Assembly: GCF_030272615.1 (NCBI RefSeq)
Contig: NC_081407.1
Coordinates: forward strand, 317,904,456-317,968,455
Source of the DNA: Cryptomeria japonica
Taxonomy: Eukaryota > Streptophyta > Pinopsida > Cupressales > Cupressaceae
Length of the DNA: 64,000 nt
Direction: 5' to 3'
This document shows, piece by piece, positions 21,738-31,160 of this stretch. The translations under genes were made by a program, and so were the position numbers. Within the stretch, counting starts at the first letter, position 1; each line of letters opens with the position of its first letter. The notes beneath the pieces are model-generated. The model was not told the origin of the DNA, made no database searches, and was given only the letters and a program-made list of their open reading frames with translations.

Positions 21738-23349
21738 CTCTTCAAAGTATCCTGATTCAAAAATACAAAAAAATAAAAAAAAAAATATCAAAAATACAAA
21801 AAAAAAACATAATCATAAAAAATCGTTACTTGGTGAAAACCTGGCAAATAGGCACCTTGTGACACAAAAAAATTGAAAAACAGAAAAACATTTCGTCCAA
21901 CGGTGAAAACCACTTTGGTGGCACCTTGGGCAAGTACCATGGTGAAAACCGAGTCACCGGTGCCATGTGTGGAGACATTGCTCCTCCCTCCTTCAGGATT
22001 CACTTTCATTCTTTCACTTTGCACACACTCATAACCTCTTCATCCATAATAAATCAGCTCCTATCTATGGCTAAGGAAAATCCTACGTCTAGTGATGGGT
22101 GTGGAACTGAGAGCATCACACATTCTGAGGAGTACAATGTCTTCCAACCTTCTTCAGTCTATTCGCGCACAATCCACAATAAAGCAACACTTGCATCGCC
22201 GATCCGCAATAAAGTTCCATCTTCTTTGTAATAAAGTATCAGTTTCATGGATTCAGTCAGTTTCAGATGAGACACAACAACAACAATGGGCTTCAACAAA
22301 ATTAAATCTTTCACTAGACTCAGACAACATTATGGTTTAGTGCTATCTATCCTTTTGTGAAAGTAAACATTGTGACCACAATAAATAGACTTATACAAGT
22401 GACAAGAGACACTAAACTTGAGGAATACAGTGGATGTTGGTATCAATTCTTGGTTTTCTTTTGATTTTATCTTTCTGGTGACATGTCTTTTAGCTTTTCC
22501 AAGATGTCTCTGACTAGAGATTCTATCTCCAGGATGTCTTTGACTAGAAAGGCGAGGATGGGGTATCGTCACCTATTTTCTTTGTTGTCTGTGGATTGTC
22601 TCTTAGTAATGCTATGACTTGTCCAAGGATATGAGGACACTGTGAGTCTAGTGTGAACTGGAGCATTCTTTGTTTGCGACTGTCTGATCTCCATGCAAAC
22701 AGGTACAATGACTTTTTGGGTTGAACATATATCTAGATTGTCATAACCTACTTGCCATAATAAAGCTCAATGATGATAACGCACAAGAAGCTCTTTCACT
22801 TTCATATCTTCTATCTTCCATCCCCCTTTCTTGATTGACTTCCATCATCCTTCTTGAGTCTGTGTAGCCTGCTATCACACGAATGAGTATAATGACACAC
22901 CAAAAAATATCTGCATTTCATGTAGTTGCACCTGCATTATCACATATTAAGCATTTCATACATACATATAGATATCACAATTGCATCGCATCTTGCACAC
23001 AACACATATTAGCACATTTTACATTTGCATTATCATATTCATCTGCATTTCATACATTCACATTCACATATGCATACCATATTAAAAACATAAAAGAACA
23101 AAAATATTGCATTTCATTATGTACATATTTGCATCCATATCATAACCATCACATAGAAACATACATCATGAAACATCTCATCACATAGGTACATATGCAT
23201 ATAGCTGCCGCAAAGATGAATCATCTCATATATATAATAAAAGTGTCATGATACAATGATGTCAAAAATCATATGTCTACAATCACTCGTAGGTGTCTAC
23301 ATCATCATACAAAATGGTACAAAACTGATACATAGGGAGCCCTCTAAGG
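21738..23349 (+). other. Element C spacer between pol and antisense ORF
   Basis: There is no supportable gene. The start is A-rich (21770-21830), followed by the hairpin series at 21832-21964. From about 22880 to 23300 it is rich in CATTCACAT-like words. The spacer is collinear with 6768-8441 of element A in reverse, so conservation between the two copies can be measured directly. Confidence 0.5.
21832..21964 (+). repeat. Three hairpin modules after pol of C
   Basis: 21832-21856: GGTG, AAAA, CCTG/TAGG around GCAAA, CACC. 21902-21925: GGTG, AAAA, CCAC/GTGG around TTTG, CACC. 21941-21964: GGTG, AAAA, a CCG arm and a CGG arm around GTCA, TGCC. The first two close perfectly or with one G-U. The third closes with wobble pairs. 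Confidence 0.82.
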
Positions 23350-25254
23350 CTATGATGAACTCCCTCCCTCAGAGCCACCTGGCCTCGATGGAGTCTGAGC
23401 CCTAGAAGGACCCACCCTAGGATCATCTATCCTATCCCCTCTGTCTGGTGGTGGTGGAGGACCCATGACCCCACCGCTCGATGCCTGTCTCCTGTCCCTC
23501 CCTCCAGTGGTCGTCGCTATCCGCGATGGTCTATGAAAGCTCCTAGTCCGCTGCTCTGGTGGCACGACCCCGTAGTATAGGTCTCCAGTAGCCTATCTCC
23601 TCCCTGACTCATAGAACATAAGCATATCTAGCTCTTGTGTCCTCTGTTGCCTGCCTCCCTACCCTTAGTGTTATCTCAGCCTCCGTATAATGCTGGATAG
23701 CCTGATCTCTCTCCTGCTCCATGTCCCTCAGTTGTCTCCTAAGTCTAGTTGTCTCCCTCTCCAAACCCTGGATCTCATCTTCCTATCCCTGGCAGATCTC
23801 CCTCAACTCCAATAGCTCATCCTCCTCCTCTCCCCCCTATACCTGTGGATTCTCCTGCCCCTATACCTGCTCATGCCCCTATACCTGTGGCTGCTCCTGT
23901 GGCTACCCCTACCCCTGTCCTCGTCCCTATACCTATCTCGGACCCTATGCTGTTGGCACCTATAAAGGCAATCCACCTCTGCCTCTCACCATGCAACCCT
24001 GTCTCTCCTCCCCACCCTCTCTTCATGGAGCCACTCTCCTCTCTCCTAACACCCCTTGCCTTCTCCATCGGCCTCTACCTTTGCCATCTCCATCATCATC
24101 CTTAACACCCCCACCATCTCCATCTATCTGCTCCCCTAGGTCTATCAGTCATGGAAATGGATGCTCAGCCCAAGATGCAGTATACTCTGCATCCATCCCT
24201 GCATCCTCTATCTCCGGCCACATATCCCAAGGCATGGGCACCATCCCTACCAGCTGCATCACTGCCCGATCATATGACAATAACGACCCGAAGTGTGCCT
24301 GATCCCTCACTGTCTGAGCATACATCCCGGAACCCTGTGGCATCCACTGAATCCTGTCGAACTGCCTGCACACTTGGTCAACCAACTACCTCTCTAGTAC
24401 ATAGGGCATCTGCCCAATTAGATACCTACTTCTGAAGGTGTATGGCAGCTCCACTACATCATCCTCCCACTCCTTGCACTCTCAGTATGGCCTCCATACC
24501 ATAGTGTCAATCTCATCAATGATCCTCGCTAGTGCTCCAGTCTCCTGATCTGCAGCTGCGAGGTAATCATGTCATATAAGTGAACAAAACTACGCCCATG
24601 GCCCCTACCTCTGAAATGAATCGGTCGGGTCACCGACAGATGCTCATAAGCCCATACCTGTAATAATGTCACTCCGCAGCCCAATCCTACGGATCCATGG
24701 TATACAAACTGATGAAGCTCATAATACAAGTGTGTCAGCACGCATGGTCCCCAGGCATATCTGGTATGCTATGTCACCAGTGTCTCCAATGTGCTCCCCT
24801 AGCCCACAGCCAACCCTCGTGTCACCCTATCCGGACACAGGAACCCACTGATCACTCCTACCAGTACTGTTGGTAGTGCCAATCCTGTCTGTGTCATGGT
24901 ATCCCATGCCACGTGTCCATCTCTCATCTCTAGTCTGGGATCCTGAAACACTTGTCTCAGGGCATCCCTATCTCCATCTCGATCATAGGGTATCAAATCC
25001 CCATCGATTAGTATCCGTAGTATCCTATAAAAATCCTCCAAGGTGATTGTCATCTCACCCATCGGCAAATGAAAAGTCCAAGTCTTTGAGTGCCATCTCT
25101 TAGCTAAAGTAGTCAACAACCCCATGTTTGCCCAAAACTCAGGCACATACAAAATGAATCGCAAACCCATAACCTCAATTGCTGCTTTGTCCTCAAATGT
25201 CAGCTCCGGTCATAAAATCTGAGTCGAGGAGAATCTCTCCCATGACTCCAACAT
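23350..25254 (-). pseudogene. Antisense PMD ORF of element C
   Basis: This is the counterpart of 4840-6767 in A, with the start at 25252-25254 (MLESWERF). PMD-type text is clear: MGLRFILYVPEFWANMGLL and FHLPMGEMTITLEDFYRIL (25170-24799), then VWAYEHLSVTRPIHFRGRG (24741-24529) and MPWDMWPEIEDAGMDAEY (24385-24149). A low-complexity Gly/Pro/Gln section (about 24060-23830), a coiled-coil section and the tail ending GGSSS at 23350 follow. Several stops and shifts break it. It runs opposite to gag-pol of the same element. Function is unknown. Confidence 0.75.
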
Positions 25255-25302
25255 AGGTAGGTACTCCTGCAGTCAAGCAAATCAATCATGTTAGTCATGT
25301 GG

Positions 25303-25590
25303 CATTCCCTGTTCATCACAAAATGTTGCTTATTATCCTACTGCTTATATCTATCATATGGCGCTCTATCCTAGTGACACTCACTGTTCATCACAAAGTG
25401 TTGCTATTTATCCTAGTGGTACTCACTGTTCATCACAAAGTACTATGTGTTTTTGCACTCCTTGTTAATCACAAAGTGTTGCTCATATTTGCACTCCCTG
25501 TTCGTCACAAAGTGTTGATCATATTAGTACTCACTGTTCATCACAAAGTACTATGTCTTGGTACTCCTTGTTCATCATAAAGTGCCTCGA
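25303..25590 (-). repeat. Tandem array upstream of the antisense ORF of C
   Basis: Seven copies of ACTTTGTGATGAACAGTGAGT (plus strand ACTCACTGTTCATCACAAAGT) are spaced about 30-75 bases. They end about 50 bases before the antisense start codon. The array is equivalent to 4484-4805 in A. Confidence 0.75.
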
Positions 25591-25602
25591 TCTATCCTAT
25601 CC

Positions 25603-25795
25603 TAGGACCTCTACTTGAGTGTATCCTCTTGAGTAGTTTCCTAATTGGCAACGTATGTTCTATCACAGAATTGTCAATCCTAGCCCTATCTGCTATCCTA
25701 GTCTTCCCTAGAGGACCTATTGGAGTGTATCCTCTCAATAGTTTATCCAATCGACAGCGTATGTTCATCACAAAACTTTCAATTTGACCTTGAAG
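25603..25795. repeat. Tandem duplication of about 95 bp in C
   Basis: Two adjacent copies share GAGTGTATCCTCT, a CAATCGACAGC-like middle and GTATGTTCATCACA. Element A has one copy at about 4385-4470. The duplication therefore happened in C after their split, or was lost in A. Confidence 0.6.
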
Positions 25796-25799
25796 ATGT

Positions 25800-26065
25800 A
25801 AACGCGCCTTCATGACATAAACGCGCTTACATATTGCACAAACATGCCTGCTTTGCAAAGACGCGCCTGAAATACACAAACGTGCCTATGCTCTGCATAG
25901 ATGCACCTGCTCTGCACAGACATGCCCACATAGCACAAATGCACTTGCACAATGTAGACATGCTCGCATTTGACATATACGCTATTGCATTCATAGACGC
26001 GCCTGGCACAAACACAGACGTGCCTAGCCAACCCAGACGCCCCTGGCACCAGGACAGACATGCCT
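25800..26065 (-). repeat. GCGCGTTTG/GTCTGTG motif array of C, antisense side
   Basis: Degenerate minus-strand copies (plus strand ACGCGCC, CACAGACATGCC, AGACGCGCC) stand about 20-25 bases apart. They point with the antisense ORF, as in element A at 4205-4352. Confidence 0.65.
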
Positions 26066-26574
26066 TAGCATTTTTTTTACCCTTGCCTGACATATTCCTA
26101 AACATGCATTTATTGCCCTAACTAGCATGCATTAATATAATATTTATTGCAACAAAGTACAAGGAGGTTTTGTGGTACTTACCGGCTCTCCTGCATCTGC
26201 TGGCCTCTGAAATTGGCAAACATGATTGAATCTGTGAACCAATACCATCGCTGCTAACTGTTTCTCTATTCTCTCTCTGCACTCTGATCTCCTGGATGTG
26301 TAGATGACGATGAGGATTTTTTCCTCTCGTAGTCTATCTTATAGACTACCCTAGCCCTAGTCTCCCGAGTCAATCTTCTTTATCCCGTGACTCTGTCACT
26401 CTATCCTATCTGGTTAGTCCATTCTACCCTTTCTTTCTTATCAAGAGATTTTCTGCGATCTTTTCAGACATTTTCATCCAATCTCTTGAGGGGGCATATC
26501 ATTCCCATCTTGGGGCAACTTTGTATCAGTTCATATTATCTTCTTTGAAACAACGCGACAAGCTGCATAGTCTC
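26066..26574. other. Element C spacer before PPT
   Basis: I see no gene. It matches 3691-4200 of A in reverse and includes the decayed palindrome near 26551-26570. Confidence 0.45.
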
Positions 26575-26588
26575 AAAGAGGGGCAAAA
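26575..26588 (+). other. Polypurine tract of element C
   Basis: AAAGAGGGGCAAAA lies directly before the 3' LTR terminus TG. It is identical in form to that of A. Confidence 0.85.
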
Positions 26589-27372
26589 TGTAGACACCTA
26601 AAATTGTCATGTCTAATTAAATAAATATCTTTATTTATTTAATTATTTTAGCCTAATTCTTCTATTAATTAAATAAATCCTTATTTATTTAATTAATTCA
26701 TTTATCTTTTTCTAGCCTTATTTCTCATTTAAATAAATACATTTATTTATTTAAATTATCTTTTTCCTAAATTAAATAAATACTTTTATTTATTTAATTG
26801 ATCCCACTTCCTCTATTAATTAAATAAATCTTTATTTATTTAATTAATTCAATAACCTTTTCTACCTATGACACATGTCATTCATCTCTTAATTCATACA
26901 CTACCTACCCTCTCATTATTTTCTTATTTCCTCTACCTACCCTCTAATCATAGCCGACCATTTATCTTTTACACCTCTCAATCTTACCCCTCCATTTCTT
27001 ATAGTGTCTTCTATATAATGGGATGCTTCCTTCATTATCAAACCCTAACATACTGATCAATTGACTACACTACGCATTTGATCTTTCATATACGATCCTA
27101 CTTGCAACCACATTTCCATTCCTTGTTGAGCTCTTGTGCACATATAAAATCTGAGAGCAAATATATCAAGCAAGATCAATGGAGATAGGAAGAATGGAGA
27201 TTCAAACCCTATTGGACATGTGATGGTATTATCTTTGTGATTTCATTTGATTTGCACTGTCTTAGGTAATCTTCATATGTTATGGTGGATCTTTGTTGTT
27301 GTTAGGCTAGGGTATTGTGGTTGAATTCATTTAGTCTTTCAAAATTGTTGTTATCCATTTTCACCATACACA
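26589..27372 (+). repeat. 3' LTR of element C
   Basis: It begins TGTAGACACC and ends CATACACA, 784 bp. An AT-palindrome array lies at 26610-26850 and a TATATAA box at 27012-27018, in CTATATAATGGG. The last 64 bases match the window start. The base order and length match the LTRs of A, so both belong to one family. The TSD partner is off the window; the flank after the LTR reads ATAAG. Confidence 0.92.
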
Positions 27373-27998
27373 ATAAGTATTAGACTCATGTCCGGATATG
27401 ACACATATATTTTTTAATTTTTTATAAAGTAAATAATTATTTATGAATTTTTTACTACAACTTTTTAGAAATTCAGAAACTCCTACATCTGACCACCTGA
27501 ACTTGGTCAAAACCTTATGAAATTTAATTTTTTTAAATTTTTTGTGATAGTAGACAAAGCATAGGATGTGATGCATGTTTCGGATTCAAAAAATGTTATA
27601 TCGTTTGAAAGTTATGAGTGTTTTTCAATCAGTATATCAATCAGGACTATTGTCAGAATTCAATTAGAAAATAAATAATAATTATTTATTAAAGTCAAAA
27701 TAAGACAAGCCTTATATTGTTGAAAAGCTGGGAACATCTTTAAAAAACCCTTTTCATTTTATCAATTTTGGCTACAAAAAAAGTCGTCAGCCACTAGTGT
27801 AAAGTCTAGAAAATCAAGGAATACTGAAAAACACATTTTTTTAGTTGACTTTCTAGGCTTGTCACTTCCAAGCCAAATACCAAAGCATTCCCGAGCCGAA
27901 ATTTGAAATTTGAAAATTTGACAGCAAAAATCGGATATCCGATTTTAATCAGTAAATTCTCAAACTAGATTTGTTTATTAATATATTAATTTATAAAT
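27373..27998. other. AT-rich flank right of element C
   Basis: No gene, LTR or tandem repeat is visible. A perfect 20-bp palindrome lies at 27927-27946. This is the DNA into which C inserted, or part of the next unit. Confidence 0.5.
27927..27946. repeat. Perfect 20-bp palindrome
   Basis: AAAATCGGATATCCGATTTT is its own reverse complement. Related sites lie right of the satellite at 30852-30887 (a split copy) and 30950-30969 (AAAATTGGATATTCGATTTT). The sites bracket the GA tract, satellite and CT tract. Confidence 0.8.
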
Positions 27999-28017
27999 AA
28001 ATTAGTATATGATATTA

Positions 28018-28109
28018 GGGAGAGGGAGAGGGAGAGGGGGGAGTGGGGAGTGGGGGGAGAGAGAGAGAGAGAGAGAGGGAGGGAGGGGGGAGGGATAGAG
28101 AGAGCTTAG

Positions 28110-28179
<70 letters not shown>

Positions 28180-28378
28180 TGGAGAGAATAGAGGAGAGGG
28201 ATAGAGAGAGATTAGGGATTAGGGAAGAGAGAGAGAGAGAGAGAGAGGGGGGGGAAGGGAGAGAGAGAGATAGATGGAGAGATAAGGGGAGAGAGAGATA
28301 GATGGAGAGATTAGGGGAGAGCGATATAGAGAGATTAGGGGAGGGAGAGAGAGAGAGAGAGGGAGAGGGAGAGAGAGA
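28018..28378 (+). repeat. (GA)n-rich low-complexity tract
   Basis: The tract has long runs of GA interrupted by GGGAG and a recurring AGAGAGATTAGGG word. It stands directly left of the satellite. A shorter CT tract stands on the right side, so the two are inverted relative to each other. Confidence 0.95.
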
Positions 28379-28379
28379 T

Positions 28380-30786
28380 TAAGACACCATAGGACCCAAA
28401 GCGACCCAATATGGTGTCATAATGGGTCGTATGGCATCCTAAGGGGTCATAAGGGTTCATGGGACACCATATGACCCCTAAGGACAACATATGACCCCTT
28501 ATGACACCATATGGTGTCATTAGGGGTCATTTGGTGTTCATAGGCATCATATGGTGTCCTAGGACATGATATGACCCCTAAGGATAACATATGACCCCTT
28601 ATGACACCATATGGTGTCATTAGGGGTCATCTGGTGTTCATAGCCGTCATATGGTGTCCTAGGACACCATATGACCCCTTAAGACACCAAATTGTGTGTT
28701 ATGGGTCATATGTTGTCCTAAGGGGTCGTAAGACACCATATGACCCAAAGCAACCCAATATGGTGTCATTAGGGGTTTAATGGTGTCCTAGGGGGTCATA
28801 TGATGTCTTAAAGGGGTCATATGACACAATATGACTCACTAGGACATAATATGACCCATAACGACCAAATATGGTGTCTTAAAGGGTCATATGATGTTCT
28901 AAAGGGTCGTAGGACACCATATGACCTAAAGTGACCCAATATGGTGTCATAAAGGGTCGTATGGTGTCCCAAGACACCATAGGACCCGTTAAGACACCAA
29001 ATCATATTGTTAGGGGTCATATGGTGTCCTAAGGGGTCACATGGTTTCCCATGAACCCTTATGACCTCTTAGGACACTATATGACCCCTAATGACACCAT
29101 ATTGGGTCGCTTTGGGTCATATTGTGTCCTAAGGGGTCATATTGTATCCTACAACCCCGTAGGACACCATATGACCCCTAACAACATGATTTGGTTTCTT
29201 AAGGGGTCCTATGGTGTCCAGAGGGGTCATATGGTGTCTTGGGACACCATATGACCCCTAATGACACCATATTGGGTCGCTTTGGGTCATATTGTGTCCT
29301 AAGGGGTCGTGAGATACAATATGACCCCTTAGGACACAATATGACCCAAAGCGACCCAATATGGCATCATTAGGGGTCATATGGTGTCCTAAGAGGTCAT
29401 AAGGGTTCATGGGACACCATATAACCCCTTAAGACACCATATGACCCCTAACAACACAATTTGGTGTCTTAAGGGGTCCTATGGTGTCCCAAGATACCAT
29501 ATGACCCCTAACGACACCATAGGACCCCTTAAGACACCAAATCATTTTGTTAGGGGTCATATGGTGTCCTAAGGGGTCGTTGGACACAATACAACCCAAA
29601 TCGACCCAATATGGTGTCATTAGGGGTCATATGGTGTCCCAAGACATCATATGACCCCATGGACACCATATGACCCCTAACGACACCATAGGACCCCTTA
29701 AGACACCAAATCATGTTGTTAGGGGTCATATGGTGTCCTAAGGGGTCATATGGTATCCTATGAACCGTTATGACCTCTTAGGACACCATATGACCCCTAA
29801 TGACATCATATTGGGTCGCTTTGGGTCATATTGTGTCCTACAACCCCTTAGGACACCATATGACCCCTAAAAACATGATTTGGTGTCTTAAGGGGTCCTA
29901 TGGTGTCGTTAGGGGTCATATGGTGTCCATAGGGGTTCATGGGACACCATATAACCCCTTAGGACACCATATGACCCCTAACGACACAATTTGGTGTCTG
30001 AAGGGGTCCTATGGTGTCCCAAGACACCATATGAACTCTATGGACACCATATGACCCCTAACGACACCATAGGACCCCTTAAGACACCAAATCAAGTCGT
30101 TAGGGGTCATATGGTGTCCTAAGGGGTCGTAGGACACAATATGACCCCTTAGGACACAATATGACCCAAAGCGCCCCAATATGGTGTCATTAGGGGTAAT
30201 ATGGTGTCCTAAGAGGTCATAAGGGTTCATCTGACCTCTTGTGACCCAAAATTGTGTCGTTAGGGGTCATATGGTGTCCTAAGGGGTTATATGTTGTCCC
30301 ATGAACCCCTAGGGACACCATATGACCCCTAACGACACCATAGGACCCCTTAAGACACCAAATCATGTCGTTAGGGGTCATATTGTGTCCTAAGGGGTTG
30401 TAGGACACAATATGACCCCTTAGGACACAATATGACCCAAAGCGACCCAATATGGTGTCATTAGGGGTCATATGACCCCTATAGACACCATATGACCCCT
30501 AACGACACCATAGGACCCCTTAAGACACCAAATCATGTCGTTAGGGGTCATATGGTGTCCTAAGGGGTTATATGGTGTCCCATGAACCCCTATGGACACC
30601 ATATGACCCCTAACGAAACCATAGGACCCCTTAAGACACTAAATCATGTTGTTAGGGGTCATATGGTGTCCTAAGGGGTCATAGGACATAATATAACCCC
30701 TTAGGACACAATATGACCCAAAGTGACCCAATATGGTGTCATTAGGGGTCATATGGTGTCCTAAGAGGTCATAAGGGTCATATGGT
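28380..30786. repeat. Satellite of short unit in both orientations
   Basis: A unit of about 20 bases, (A/G)GGACACCATATGACCCCTT, and its reverse complement alternate throughout. Higher-order repetition is visible: GACCCAAAGCGACCCAATATGG recurs near 28396, 28742, 29340, 29586, 30160, 30430 and 30715, the last three about 270-285 bases apart. Its inverse occurs near 29095, 29265 and 29800. Some frames stay open for up to 84 codons on either strand, but this follows from the repeat. Both-strand units make long hairpins possible in RNA or single-stranded DNA. Confidence 0.92.
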
Positions 30787-30838
30787 CTCTCTCCCTCTCT
30801 CTCTCTCTCTCTCTCCCTCTCCTCTCTCTCTCTCTCTA
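30787..30838 (+). repeat. (CT)n tract right of the satellite
   Basis: CTCTCT runs with CCCTCT breaks close the satellite on the right. They mirror the GA tract on the left. Confidence 0.9.
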
Positions 30839-31160
30839 AAATATGACTAATAAAATCCGATATCCTATTTAATCGGATATCAGATTTCTGCCATGTGGCA
30901 GTTTAGTAAATAAAAGGTGGCAACGGGAAATTTTTTGGGTTTTTGCACTAAAATTGGATATTCGATTTTAGTACAAAAAAAAAAGAAAAAAAGGGTTTGT
31001 GGGCCATTTTGTAGATTCCAACAGCCCACGGTTTGCATATTCTATTTTCTGTCGAGGATCACGGGTTTTCAGACAGGTAGAGACAAATTTATGCTTTTGG
31101 GAGATTCTTAAAGTGAAAACTTACATTGTCAATCACGAAGGAGCATATGTGTGGAGGGAA
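30839..31160 (+). promoter_or_regulatory. Upstream region of the transposase-like gene
   Basis: This is AT-rich with the two GATATCC-type palindromic sites and an A-rich run (30970-30992). The frame of the downstream gene is open from 30999, but I prefer the ATG at 31161. The promoter of that gene is expected here; I cannot point to a convincing TATA box. Confidence 0.35.

Noticed and set aside
23749-24302. Plus-strand Pro/Ser-rich ORFs in the C antisense region
   Set aside because: Shadow frames of the minus-strand PMD ORF.
28335-30471. Several ORFs of 60-84 codons in the satellite on both strands
   Set aside because: They are translations of the repeat unit, with the same peptide in every frame and strand. 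Nothing suggests coding.
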